A stretch of 64,000 bases of DNA from NCBI GenBank assembly GCA_964035545.1, contig OZ037767.1, forward strand, positions 872,680 to 936,679, written 5' to 3'. The notes beneath the pieces are model-generated. The model worked only from the letters and a program-made list of their open reading frames with translations, made no database searches and was not told where the DNA came from. Made by a program: the position numbers and the translations under genes. Shown here in pieces: positions 49,198-61,919 of the stretch; position 1 is the stretch's first letter, and the number at the start of each line of letters is the position of its first letter. The stretch is from Bugula neritina (taxonomy: Eukaryota; Bryozoa; Gymnolaemata; Cheilostomatida; Bugulidae).

Positions 49198-52100
49198 ATG
49201 TTTGAGTGTGATCTACTCTACACCATCGTTTATATGCAGGTTTGCTCTTTAGTAGTGGGCAATGATTACATAGATTTCTTAACATCATACGAGACATTTA
49301 CTCCAGTCGTAGAATCGAGTATAATTCAGCGTAGAGTAGGGCGCTCTTTTCTAGGAAAGGCGGGTGGTTCGCACAATGCCCCTTATATTTATACATTCAG
49401 TGGGTTTGGTCGCAACTTTACTTTAATTTTAACAAGACAGGAGCTGTTTGCTGAGAAGCCCGTAATCTCTATACATGAACGAAGAGGTCGTGTACAAGAA
49501 CAAGAGCTCAATGTTGAAAAATATGTAAAAGGAACACTTGTCGGTGAGTTGCCTTCACCTCAGCATGAGAATTCTCTCTTCAGCAAGATACTGTAATTAA
49601 ATGGATTCTCTGCTTAATGTTATCTTACAGAGGTCCCTTGGTTAGACTATGGTAATATTATAACTTGTGTTACGTTATGTCATGCTGAGTTTTCAAAAAG
49701 GAAATATTTGTGAATATGAACTAATAATTCAAGTGTCGTGATTTTCACAAAAGTGAGATTATTATGTAACAAACAGGTGAGCCTAGTTCTACAGCACAGG
49801 GAATCTTGCAAAGGGACGGCACATTTGATGGCGTGTTTGAATCACCCTCCTTGAATGAGACGTTTTATATTCTACCTGCCCGCAAGTATTCCCAAGTTAG
49901 GTCAGACAACTCCCAGATCCTTCACAGGTAATACTAGCAGGTTATATACAGGTAGTAGTAGGTTATATACAGGTAGTAGTAGCAGGTTATATACAGGTAG
50001 TAGTAGCAGGTTATATACAGGTAATGGTAGCAGGTTATATACAGGAAATACTAGCAGGTTATATACAGGTAATGGTAGCATACATAATATCACCATGCAT
50101 CATTTCCTGTTATGTACTTCCTGTTATAACCGTAGGTTCTCTGACCTCAACTTCACTGCTTACCCGGACTTGTTGAAGAAGATGCGGGGCGTCCACCCCC
50201 CTCCCCAATCCCTCCACCCCCCTGAAGCTAGCATTCGTCCTCCTAGTGTAAGTGTACTTTGTCTGCAAATATAAACTAACCGGGCAAAGGAAGACTGACT
50301 ACACACTTGATCTCTAACTTACCTTATTTCTTGAGAGCTCATTGTCTTATCTATACTGTTAGATTACAAGTGGAATTCTATTTTATATTAAGTATATTTC
50401 TATTACTTTTTACTATTATGTATTGTTTTGCTATTTTATTCTATACTTCTACTAATATACTCTCTTTCTGCCATTTAATCCAGATTTACTAGTCTATTTA
50501 CATCACTGCTGTGAGGCCTATTGAGGTGCTGGTGTGAGGCCTATTGAGGTGCTGGTGTGAGGCCTAATGAGGTGCTGGTGTGAGGCCTAATGAGGTGCTG
50601 GTGTGAGGCTTAATGAGGTGCAGGTGTGAGGCCTATTGAGGTGCTGGTGTTAGGCCTATTGAGGTGCTGGCGTGTGACCGGGCTAAGTGCATATTACGTG
50701 TTTCTGACATTACCTCCAGATGAAAGAGAGGCAGTTTAGCACTCAAAGTGGCCCGAGAAAGAAGAGAGAGCAGAAGCCACTTCCTGCTATGCATTGTCCT
50801 CTCCACGTCTACGTAGATCACAGATTTTATGAAGAGATCGGGCATCGCAATCCCAAGGGTTTGTAGCGAGATAGTCTGAGTATATACTCTGTAGGTACAT
50901 AATATACTGTATGAGATAGTCTGAGTATATACTCTGTAGGTACATAATATACTGTATGAGATAGTCTGAGTATATACTCTGTAGGTACATAATATACTGT
51001 ATGAGATAGTCTGAGTATATACTCTGTAGGTACATAATATACTGTATGAGATAGTCTGAGTATATACTCTGTAGGTATATAGTATACTGTATGAGATAGT
51101 CTGAGTATATACTCTGTAGGTACATAATATACTGTATGAGATAGTCTGAGTATATACTCTGTAGGTACATAATATACTGTATGAGATAGTCTGAGTATAC
51201 ACTCTCTAGGTACATAATATACTGTATGAGATAGTCTGAGTATATACTCTGTAGGTACATAATATACTGTATGAGATAGTCTGAGTATATACTCTGTAGG
51301 TACATAATATACTGTATGAGATAGTCTGAGTATATACTCTGTAGGTACATAGTATACTGTATGAGATAGTCTGAGTATACACTCTCTAGGTACATAATAT
51401 ACTGTATGAGATAGTCTGAGTATATACTCTGTAGGTACATAACATACTGTATGAGATAGTCTGAGTATATACTCTGTAGGTACATAATATACTGTATGAG
51501 ATAGTCTGAGTATATACTCTGTAGGTACTATAGATGAAGTCGTCTATCATATTGGGGAAGCTGACAGGATTTTTAGATCAACTTCATTTGATGGTCTGGG
51601 TACGTGTCATAATAGTCAAAGCTCTTCTCATTATACTAGGAGTTATGTTCTCTTGTTATGTAATAAACTTGGTCTAATCAAACGCTCCCCTCTACTCCGT
51701 GTGTAACAGCTACTCTAATCTCAGTATTTGTAACAGGAAGCAGTAATAACATTGGCTTCATAATTGCCAAGATTACTCTCTACAAGACCAGGAGTGTTGA
51801 CCCCCTCGCAGACGTCGTGTCGGGAGACGACTCCCAGACTTACCTCAACAGATTCTCTACTTTGAACCACGAGGACTACTGTATGGGTGGGTGACTATAC
51901 ACCCTTAGCTTTTGTAGCAGCTAGCCTTAGTACTCTAACAGTGTGTTGTAGTACTGTTACTAGTGTGTCGTAGTACTGTTACTAGTGTGTCGTAGTACTG
52001 TTACTAGTGTGTTGTAGTACTGTTACTAGTGTGTTGTAGTACTGTTACTAGTGTGTTGTTGTACTATTACTAGTGTGTTGTAGTACTGTTACTAGTGTGT

Positions 52101-55100
52101 AGTAGTACTGTTACTAGTGTGTTGTAGTACTGTTACTAGTGTGTTGTAGTACTGTTACTAGTGTGTCGTAGTACTGTTACTAGTGTGTTGTAGTACTGTT
52201 ACTAGTGTGTTGTAGTGTTACTAGTGTGTAGTAGTACTGTTACTAGTGTGTCGTAGTACTGTTACTAATGTGTTTCAGGTATAATATTCACAGTAGTGGA
52301 TTTTGCCCAAGGAGTCCTTGGCCTAGCCTGGATAGCTGAGGATAGCTCCCTCGGGTCGGGGGTGTGTAGCAGCCCCTTTGTCTTCCGAAACAACTCTGTG
52401 CTCTACTTCAACTCTGCTATTGTGTCTCAGAAAAACTATGGTGTGAGTTGAAATCAATAATTATATAATATTATCTTGGTTACTAGTATAATATGTAATA
52501 TATCAATTGCTAGTTTTTTCAACTATATTTTCTGAAAATTCAGTCATGTAAATAAATCCTGTAAAAGTATTTTTAAATGTATTATTTCTATTTTCTTGAA
52601 ATTTGCGGTTTGATTTGTCGATTTGATTGATAAGGATTGTTGACAAGCTTTGACTCTGCAGGTAAGAAAAGGTGTTGAAGTTTCATGTCTCTGTGAAGGT
52701 CTTGCAGTAGTAAGTGTTTTGTAGAAAATCATATCACGTCCAATGTTCTCAATCACCGTCACTCATGAACTGGGACACGCTTTCGGGTCTGAGCATGACG
52801 ACGTCCAGCGGTATTCGTGCGCCCCAGGGGGGCTCGCCGGTAACTACATCATGTTCCATTTGTCGGGAGACGGTCTGAAACCCAATCACTTCCGATTCTC
52901 GGCCTGCTCCATCAACTCCATGTACAGAGTGTTGTACATCCGTATGCAGATACGTGCAGACGTCTGCTTTCTTCAGAAGTATGCAGGATTCTGCGGCAAC
53001 ATTTTCATAGACAGTAAGTTCTAGTAGCAGTTTTATAGAGAGTAAGTTCTAGTAGAAGTTTTATAGATAGCAAGTTCTAGTAGAAGTTTTATAGACAGCA
53101 AGTTTTAGTAGAAGTTTTATAGACAGCAAGTTCTAGTAGAAGTTTTATAGATAGCAAGTTCTTCCTGTTTATTCTGTAGACTCAGAAGAGTGCGACTGCG
53201 GGGGTACTGCATCCTGCCCCTCTATTGACTCTTGCTGTAGTGTGTTCTCAGCTAACTCTTCTACACAATGCAAACTCAAGTGAGTACATTGATATACACA
53301 CGTATACACCACTAATATATATGTATACACCACTAATATACATATATACACAACTAATATACATATATACACTACTAATATACATGTATACACCACTAAT
53401 ATACATAAATACACCACTAATATACATTTATACACCACTAATATACATGTATATACTACTAATATATATGTATACACCACTAATATACATGTATACACAC
53501 TAATATACATGTATACACCACTAATATACATGTATACACACTAATATACATGTATATACCTCTAATATACATGTATATACTACTAATATACATGTATACA
53601 TCACTAATATACATGTATACACCACTAATATACATGTATACACCACTAATATACATGTATGCACTACTAATATACATGTATGTACCACTATGTAGCCTCA
53701 ATAGCAACAACCAATTTATTTAGAAATAATTTTATTATTAACTTGTGCTCTAAGCTAAAGTACATTTTAAAATTTATTCCCCGCAGATATAAAAATACAT
53801 TTACGAAGTATAAAAATTACAAAGAAAATCACATCAATATAACTTATATTTATAAATATTAATTTGTATTATAATATTAAAACCATATGTACAACTAGCA
53901 AACTTAATATAATACTGTGAATAACCAGGACTGTCTTCCTAGTGTACTAGTTTAGGTAGTTGCCAGTTGTTAATTACCAGTTGCTAGTTGCCAGCTGCTA
54001 ATTACCAGTTGCCTGTTGCTAGTTGCCTGTTGCTAGTTGCCAGTAGCCAGTTGCTGATTGCCAGTTGCTGATTGCCTGTTGCTAGTTGCCAGTTGCTACT
54101 TGCCAGTTGCTGACTACTCATGTAGGCCAACGTCCAAGTGCTCCGCCATGGCCTCACGCTGCTGCTCGTCTCAAACGTGTGACTTTATTCCGGCGGATAA
54201 GATGGAGCTCTGCAGCAACAGCTCTGAGTGTGCGGAGAAATCGTACTGTGACGGGCGTAGTGCTGGCTGTCCCCCAGCCGTGCCACTCCCTGATGGAACG
54301 CAGTGTAACCAGAATCTCAAGGTAAATCTTACCTGTATCCAGGTGTATATATTATACAGGTATATTATATAATATACAGGTATATATATAATATACAGGT
54401 ATATATAATATACAGGTATATATAATATACAGGTATATTATATAATATACAGGTATACATAATATACAGGTGTGCCAAGGTGGACAATGCTCACAAACTC
54501 TGTGTAGCTATCACGGCTATGAAGATTGTTATTGCCAGGAAGTCCAACAGCGCTGCCTTATTTGCTGCCTGAATACGACAACCGACCAATGTTTACCTGC
54601 CTCTACGCTGGGTATAGTAGGTAAGTATATAGTGTATAGTAGAGAGTATATAGTAGAGAGTATATAGTATAGTATATAGTATATAGTAGAGAGTATACAA
54701 GTATATAGTAGAGAGTATACAAGTATATAGTAGAGAGTATACAAGTATATAGTAGAGAGTATACAAGTATATAGTAGAGAGTATACAAGTATATAGTAGA
54801 GAGTATATAGTAGAGAGTATATAGTAGAGAGTATGTAGTATATAGTAGAAAGTATAGTATATAGTAGAAAGTATATAGTAGAGAGTATATAGTATATAGT
54901 ATATAGTATATACTATTAAAGTTGTCTTCTCTTGTCTCTCTGCAGACGCCGGTAAAGGAAACATCCCGGTGAACGGGTTGTGTCAAAATGGAGTTGGATT
55001 CTGTGACGAGGAGCTCACATGCCGCCAGTTGGATGACAAACACCTCAGATCTGACATAGCCAGACTGTTCAAGGACTCTACTAGCGTCACCCTAAACTTC

Positions 55101-55968
55101 CTTGCTAACAACTGGTACTCAGGCTATACTGTTTCCTATTGTTATAGTGTACTCTGATGTTGCCATAGCAACAGAAGAATATACTATACCATAATGCACT
55201 GGGAGTTGTGTGCTCTATGTCACATGTGTTTACTGGTGTCTATTATGTTGCAGGTACATTGCCATACTCTCTGTAACTGGAGTGGCTTTCCTTGTTGTCA
55301 TATTTATGCTGGTCCACAGGAAAGCTAAACCTGTTCAGTCTATGGCCTACAAAGATGGCAGAATGGCTTACGCCTGGTTTGAGGCTCGGCTGAGGCTGCA
55401 GAAGGTATGAATATTGTTGCCATGACTTCATTTGTTCAGACAGTTTTAATAATGTGCTACCAGCAAATACCTGGAAGTATATTGTATTACCAGAAGTTAT
55501 TTCAACATAAACTAAAAGTTTTACACCATAGTTGATGACTCAACACTCTCAGTTTATTTTCCTACGTTTAGCATAAATGCTGAGAGAGTTTATTGCTAGT
55601 ATCTTTGTATTTTGGTAATAATTGTAGATTGAGAAAGAGTTGGAGGAGTTGGAAGCTTATGAACCTCCCCAAACTTATTCCTATCCAGTGGCAATTCACA
55701 GGCTATCCTATCAGTTCCCGTCTGCACCTAAGTCGGTCATCTCAGAGTGAGTTTACGTACGGAGTTTGGCTGCTGTCATTCTCATGATTATCTCTCACTC
55801 TTTCTCTCACTCACTCACTCACTCACTCACTCACTCACTCACTCCCTCACTCTTTCTTTCACTCTTTCTTTCACTAGGTTAATCTTGCAAAGTGGTAAAG
55901 AAGTAGAAGCAGTAAAACTCCTCATTCTCTCCGGTTATCCAATGAAAAGACTTCTTACTGATGACTGA
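49198..55968 (+). CDS. ADAM10: ADAM10-like membrane metalloprotease (15 exons, 800 aa)
   Basis: Exons: 49198-49543, 49777-49927, 50136-50247, 50720-50858, 51525-51599, 51737-51886, 52279-52442, 52725-53013, 53180-53279, 54126-54321, 54470-54620, 54946-55114, 55254-55404, 55628-55746, 55878-55968. All phases agree. Order: weak signal peptide; prodomain with GTFDGVFESPSLNETFYILPA, like ADAM10; furin site RKKR at about 216-219; catalytic domain with zinc motif HELGHAFGSEHD (393-404) and Met-turn NYIM (419-422); disintegrin region from about 476 (EECDCGG...CC); Cys-rich region; one transmembrane helix (about 682-702); cytoplasmic tail of about 98 residues. Family knowledge: ADAM10 sheds ectodomains such as Notch, and its tail is not needed for catalysis. 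The GNYIMFHLSGDG segment and the lack of an EGF module favour ADAM10 over ADAM17. The usual prodomain cysteine is not seen. Confidence 0.93.
49928..50085 (+). repeat. Tandem repeat derived from the ADAM10-like exon 2 donor
   Basis: The donor CAG|GTAATACTAGCAGG recurs as CAGGTAGTAGTAGCAGG or CAGGTAATGGTAGCAGG with TTATATA, about 7 copies. Each holds CAGGTA, a possible 5' splice site. Confidence 0.9.
50505..50672. repeat. 26-bp tandem repeat
   Basis: Six copies share GTGAGGCCTATTGAGGTGCT in the intron before 50720. Confidence 0.9.
50866..51524 (+). repeat. 45-bp minisatellite carrying the acceptor of ADAM10-like exon 5
   Basis: About 14.6 copies of a unit holding ATAGTCTGAGTATATACTCT followed by GTAGGTAC. 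The last copy supplies the true acceptor (CTCTGTAG|GTACTATAG at 51525). Using any upstream copy would give an immediate in-frame stop (G|GT ACA TAA). Confidence 0.95.
51930..52278 (+). repeat. 22-bp minisatellite ending in the acceptor of ADAM10-like exon 7
   Basis: About 15 copies of TGTTACTAGTGTGTTGTAGT. The final diverged copy, TGTTACTAATGTGTTTCAG, is the true acceptor. Confidence 0.92.
53003..53165 (+). repeat. 28-bp tandem repeat derived from the ADAM10-like exon 8 donor
   Basis: The exon end TTTTCATAGACA and donor GTAAGTTCTAGTAG recur about 6 times. Copy 2 keeps GTAAGT. Copies 3 onward read GCAAGT. Confidence 0.92.
53285..53700. repeat. 21-bp minisatellite (ACACCACTAATATACATGTAT)
   Basis: About 19 copies begin a few bases after the exon 9 donor. 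The Tyr/Ile-rich ORFs on both strands are shadows. Confidence 0.92.
53950..54118. repeat. Degenerate TTGCCAGTTGCTAG repeat
   Basis: An irregular array lies directly upstream of the exon at 54126. The same words recur near 62040-62105 in the GPCR 3' region. Confidence 0.8.
54335..54469 (+). repeat. TATACAGGTATA tandem repeat ending in an acceptor
   Basis: Seven or so copies of ATATACAG|GTATAT precede exon 11. The last one, AATATACAG|GTGTGCC, is the true acceptor at 54470. Confidence 0.92.
54621..54918 (+). repeat. GTATATAGTAGAGA tandem tract starting at a donor
   Basis: It begins at the exon 11 donor (GTAAGTATATAGTG) and fills most of the intron to the acceptor at 54945. Confidence 0.92.
55790..55875. 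repeat. (CACT)n microsatellite
   Basis: It forms the pyrimidine-rich stretch before the last ADAM10-like exon, ending in CTTTCACTAG. Confidence 0.9.
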
Positions 55969-56401
55969 GCCTTAGAAACTTATCTCGAATATGATTAGTC
56001 AAAACCTGCTTACTATATCAGAGTTTTTGTTACAATGAATCCACTTTTATCATTTCATGATTTTTTATTGCTACTTTATAACCACATGGCCTTGATAAGT
56101 ATAATATATTGTCTCATCTGTAACGTTTTAGTTGGAGTTGCTTTCTTAATGTGATGTAGCTTGCATTTACAGAGTGCAAAGAGCTCTCTCTAGACCACTG
56201 CGTTCCTTCCTTCAACACTTCATTTTGTTTGCATTTGGGTCTGCGCATGCAAAATATATATAGCGACAATTAATTACCAAACAAGCTCATATTGCACTTT
56301 AACTCCAGTTTAATGCTGACTCACAATCATGATGGCAGATTTTTATAAAATGACTGCTTTCATATACCTGTATATACACCGCAGCAGATCAGCTTCATAT
56401 A

Positions 56402-56438
56402 CACAAAAGACATGTCCAGAAAGGACATGTCTTTTGTG
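56402..56438. repeat. Perfect 16-bp inverted repeat, 5-nt loop
   Basis: Arms CACAAAAGACATGTCC and GGACATGTCTTTTGTG surround AGAAA. It lies some 430 bp after the ADAM10-like stop, so it may be in the 3' UTR. Confidence 0.9.
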
Positions 56439-57881
56439 AAAAACACTTCTTAAAACTTCCAATGCAGATATTTTCCTGCCAATTGCTGCCTGGATTTTGC
56501 AGAGATAGAGAAGCCATTTCCGTGGCACTCGTCTTATAGCCTGTCGTGTTTGAACTGTTCAGCCAACTAGAGAGGATGTCTTGTTTTCAGGTTTTTTAGA
56601 ATTTTCAAATTCCTCAAATTCTTGTCACGCTATACATTAGAAAGGCTCTAGAATGTCTTCCCCGGCAGCAGTGCTACCTCGTGCTGCCATATGATCTAGA
56701 AACTTCTCAGAACTAATTAAACAAGTCTTGAAATGAGGGTCTATCGCTAATAATAAAGTGTAATTGTGCTCAATAACATACAATCTTATTTCATTCTACC
56801 TACATGATGCTGTTTGTTTATATTCATATAAACACCAGTTTATCAGGGGAGTAAATATTGCATAGTTTATGGCCAATTATATGCCCCTGGGCTGGTGTGA
56901 AGTGATAATTTATTTACGAACCATTTTGTATTATTAAGCTAGGAATTAAATTCCTCACTCACATTGTAGCACTTCTGTTTACTAGAAAAATAGGCTTAGA
57001 ACTGTTTCAGCTCTACAACTGAATAATACAACTGGCTCAGCTCTATGCAACTAAGAAAGATTTCATTTAGAAGTAACTATTAAAGTTGAGGTTATATTCA
57101 TAAACTTCAAGTGCACTGTGTCCTATTATATTGATAGTTATATTACAATAATTCTTAGAGCAGAAGGCATTTAGCACACTTGCTACTCTACTGGATTTGA
57201 TCATTGTCCAACAATCTGATGTCTTCTAATAGGAAAATATAGGTAAGCTGTTATATACTACATAATCTGAGCATAGGTTAGGAAATAATGGTGACTGCAG
57301 TTATGTTAGATGTAACCTGGCAGTATTAATTCTATCAATCAGGTGCTGCTAGTGAGCTGTGTTGGCGTATCATTTGTTTGTTGGTTAAAAGTCTAACAGC
57401 CGGGACTTCACTGCAAATTTACAGAGAAAAATATTTGGAAAATGATAGAAAACCAGACACATGCATATTTATATCTATGAAATATTATATAATATGACAT
57501 TTATATACTGTGAAATATTATATAATATGACATTTATATACTATAAAATATTATATAATAGGACATATATATACTATGAAATATTATTATATTATTACAA
57601 ATGGTGTACTATATAAGCATTACCAGTCTATATATTAGCCAAATCCAACTATTGTAGCTACTTGGCAAGAAAATATACTAGACAAGCTTATTTATAGTTT
57701 ATTGTATTTCTTTAATAACAATTTAATGTGCCAGCATCCTTTTTCCAAGGCATTGTTGGTATCGTGTACAGCTGTTCAACAAGATGTAGATCTGGTATAT
57801 CTACTTTATTTAGAAAAATAGTGTAAAAGTTGTGTATATCATTTACAATTATTAAATTTACTGTACTTAGTAGTGTATCAT

Positions 57882-58290
57882 GACTAGCTGAACAAGTGCT
57901 TGCTATGTGACTAGCTGAACAAGTGCTTGCTGTGTGACTAGCTGAACAAGTGCTTGCTGTGTGACTAGCTGAACAAGTGCTTGCTGTGTGACTAGCTGAA
58001 CAAGTGCTTGCTGTGTGACAAACTGAACAAGTGCTTGCTGTGTGACTAGCTGAACAAGTGCTTGCTATGTGACTAGCTGAACAGGTGCTTGCTGTGTGAC
58101 TAACTGAACAAGTGCTTGCTATGTGACTAGCTGAACAAGTGCTTGCTGTGTGACTAGCTGAACAAGTGCTTGCTGCGTGACTAGCTGAACAAGTGCTTGC
58201 TATGTGACTAGCTGAACAAGTGCTTGCTATGTGAATAGCTGAACAAGTGCTTGCTGTGTGACTAGCTGAACAAGTGCTTGCTATGTGATA
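57882..58290. repeat. 27-bp minisatellite, about 15 copies
   Basis: The unit holds CTAGCTGAACAAGTGCTTGC followed by T(G/A)TGTGA. Confidence 0.95.
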
Positions 58291-58919
58291 AATAATGGGG
58301 GTTTAGTCTGCATTACACAATATAAAACAGTATTATAAGGTTTAACAAGTTCACAAACAATAATTGAGCAGCAAAGCCTTTATTTTCTTTCACTGACTAA
58401 TCTTTAGACTTTATTAAACTATTCTACACCCAACCCACTTGTAACTGCAATTTAATTATTATAGTTAGTGCCTGGTAGAAGTTTAGCCATATAGACATTG
58501 TAACTTTTATGAAACTATGTTGCATATTACGTTGAATGGTAAATATTTCAAGTAATATTTATACAAGTTTCCATAATTAGTCTGAGTGTAAATAATTTCA
58601 TTAAAAGGCAGAATAGTGAATATTCATATATTAGGCAATCAGGTAAACCAAGTTGCTGTTGTTGGTTTAACAAATAAAATTAATTTGAGTACAAAGCCCA
58701 AAATTTATAAAATTAAATTTCTTTGCTAAAAAGAGCAATCGTCGATGTAAAACAATATATATTGTATTATAGTATGCTTAGGCTATTAGGTCTATTAAAT
58801 TTTGCATGCTTTTAAATTTAGTAGTTTAAATTTATTTTTCTACTGTGTCATTAATTCCATGTTTTTTATTTATCTTTTAGAAAAACATGTGAAATACATT
58901 AGTATAGTATTGCAATAAC

Positions 58920-61880
58920 ATGGCTGAGAGAGAAGATGAAATATACAACTCAACAACGCAGAGTTGTCTACTCTGTGACACAAGCACTAGGAATACTTCC
59001 AGTGAAAGCACTGATCTCTTTCTTACCTTTTCTATATGTGGTAATATATCTGCACTGATCTCTCTAGTGGGTGTTATTGGTAATGCCTTAAACACAGCAG
59101 TGTTAGTAGGAATAATAAAGAGAAACAAGACGTCCCAGACACCTGTCTACCACCTGCTACTAGCCATGGGTATAGCTGACATGGTGTCACTGCTTTGTGT
59201 CTTTATATACTGTGTCACCATGTTCACAAGATGGCCACCTCTGCTTTGGCAGGTACTTCTTTCTTTTCCCTTCGTTGTATACGTTATACTATAAACAAAA
59301 CTCGTGTTCAGGCAGACAAAATATTTAGTCGTTCCTTTAAAAATAGATGAGGAATTGTCACCCCTTACTCAATAATCCTGCATATATGCATATCTGCTCC
59401 ATAATTATGTAATATTAATGAACAACATTGTAAAAAGTCAAGTTATTTTCTCACGGTGACCATTTTAGTCCTCACCGGTAACAGTTCAACATAGCCAACT
59501 AAATGGCTTTAATCTCACTCTGTTCAACTTTCATTATATAATAAAATATTTCAAATAACCTTCAAAGCAATAAAGATGTCTAACTTATCCCACTTTTTCC
59601 TTCACGCTGTTTTATATTTATGCTGTAGAATCTGAATGATACGCACACAAATTTTGAGCATGTTGTGATGTTCATATGGTTTCTACCTGCGAACCTGTTT
59701 AGTCTAGCGTCCAACTGGTGCATGGTAGCCCTGACAACATTCAGGTGTTTAGCAGTCGTCTTTCCTGTACATGTCTCCCAATGGTGAGCTGTGCCAACAT
59801 TGCTTAGAAAATTAAATTTTATATTTATAAAAGGATGTTTGTTTGAACGACTTGACTGCAAACTCATAAATTATCATAATGACGTGACATTCTCTGACAG
59901 ATGCTCTGCTCTAAAGTCTCATCAAATCTTCGGATATTTCTCGGCACCCAACTCTATAATGTGTATAAAATAGCGTAATCTGGTGCCAAATTAGTGGCTA
60001 TTTGTTACTATCTAGTTAAGAATGACAGCTGTCACATTCCTAATTAATAAAAATAGACATTAAAATTGCCCAATATCATCACGTAACAGTAATAATATTT
60101 TTCAGCAAATCGGTACATGATGAACTTTAGAAAGAAAATTTCAACAGTGCATGGTGAATATTATTGAAAGTGTATGTTCCCTGTAGGTGCACACTTTATA
60201 GGGTGAGACTATCAACGTGTGTTGTATTCACTCTCTCTGTGTTGTTAAATGTTCCTGATTGGCTCACCCTCTCCATTACATCATATCCTGACGGGAGAGT
60301 TCGAGTGAAGGAAACTCCTCTGTACTCGAAACTTTCACTATACTATACTTTATATCAAGTGAGTGAGGAAACTTTCACTATACTATACTTTATATCAAGT
60401 GAGTGAGGAAACTTTCACTATACTATACTTTATATCAAGTGAGTGAGGAAACTTTCACTATACTATACTTTATATCAAGTGAGTGAGGAACATCGAATTA
60501 GAGCTTCTTATTTTATTTAATAATAAATGAACTTTTTACCCCTTAATTTGTGTTACACCAAAGGAGCTAAATGACATTGAAATGATTGAAACTTGAATAG
60601 TTGTTAATTGTAATTTATTAAATTTAATTAAACTTTATACTTGGAAAATTCAACCTGGTGTTGTATATTGTAGACACACAATGTTTGTAGTTAACAAAGT
60701 GTTTACATCCTTGTTTATATATAGTCTTCGTATTCAGGTCATATACTTTCAGGTAGTAGAAGTTATCCTCCCCGTAACAGTGAACTTACTTCTAGTGCTC
60801 GTTATTATATACAATCTCTACAATACCAAAGATGATATAAACAAGCTACTTTCCGACAGCGTTCTGGCAGCGAAAGAGAGAGATAATCGGCGTATTGGCT
60901 ATACACTAGTCTGTATCGTCATCACCTTCATACTGTGTAATTTACCTCAGTACGTATTCATTCCATGAATAGACTTAGTCTCACGCTGATTAAACTGTTT
61001 ATTCGGTGGTGAAATTCTAAATTTTAACTCAACGCTTGCACTTTAATTGCGTTTACTTTCTTTCATAAACAAAGAAATTTGATCTTTAATTATGCTATAA
61101 ATTGTATTTTGTTAAACTTTTATTTGATATACTCAAAGGAAATCTATTTGGTTCTAAACTGGCTATTTATCTACTTATGCTTGGTTAGTTCTTCAAGCAT
61201 TTGTAAAAAATGAAATTAATTGGCCCACCATATTAATTCCTATAATAAATTAATGTTATATTTCGATGCCTAAATTGTTATAATTTCTATTTTGGCAGCT
61301 CTCACAACATCAAACAGCTACTAGAACTTTATGCCAATATATTTATTCTTGACAAAATTGTGTACTGTATTGTAGAATGGTGTATATTATAAGACGGGAC
61401 TACATTGGTTCCAGATTGTCCAATGAGAAAGACTCTTACATGCAGACGCATGCTATTATTGCATCCGTCTTTCAAGTTATCAATCACACAGCCAATGTGT
61501 TTCTATATTGCTTCGTTAATAAACACTACAGGTACTTTCTACTCAGTACTGACTACTACTCTCTACTCAGTACTGTCTACTCTTTACTAATTACTGTCTA
61601 CTCGCTACTCAGTACTGTCTACTCAGTACTGTCTACTCGGTACTTACTAGTTAAAGTCTTGCTATTGCTATACAGTAACTAGCATATAGAATATAAACTT
61701 ATAACTCCAACTAAATCATTGAGTGTGAAATAAATATGTTTTGTTTATATTAAACTTTTTCAGGAACAGGTTTATGCGTATGCTACGAGTCTGTCGACCT
61801 AACTGTGCCTGTCTCCGCCTCCTTAGAGGGTATCGCTCTACTTCTACCTTTTCCACTTCCTCCACTTTTACTGGTATTAC

Positions 61881-61919
<39 letters not shown>

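Larger units (their letters stand above)
55969..58919. other. Intergenic DNA between the ADAM10-like gene and the GPCR
   Basis: No gene is seen. It holds a perfect 16-bp hairpin (56402-56438), an AATAAA at 56752-56757 (a distant candidate poly(A) signal), AT-rich tandem sequence at 57470-57590 and a 27-bp minisatellite at 57882-58290. Confidence 0.5.

Noticed and set aside
50633-51485. Two long minus-strand ORFs (Tyr/Ile/Thr-rich)
   Set aside because: Shadow of the 45-bp array; unit length is a multiple of 3.
61300-61375. Extra GPCR exon (acceptor TTTTGGCAG|CTCTCAC)
   Set aside because: It runs into a stop and has no donor. Direct joining of 60949 to 61376 gives a perfect TM6-TM7 sequence.
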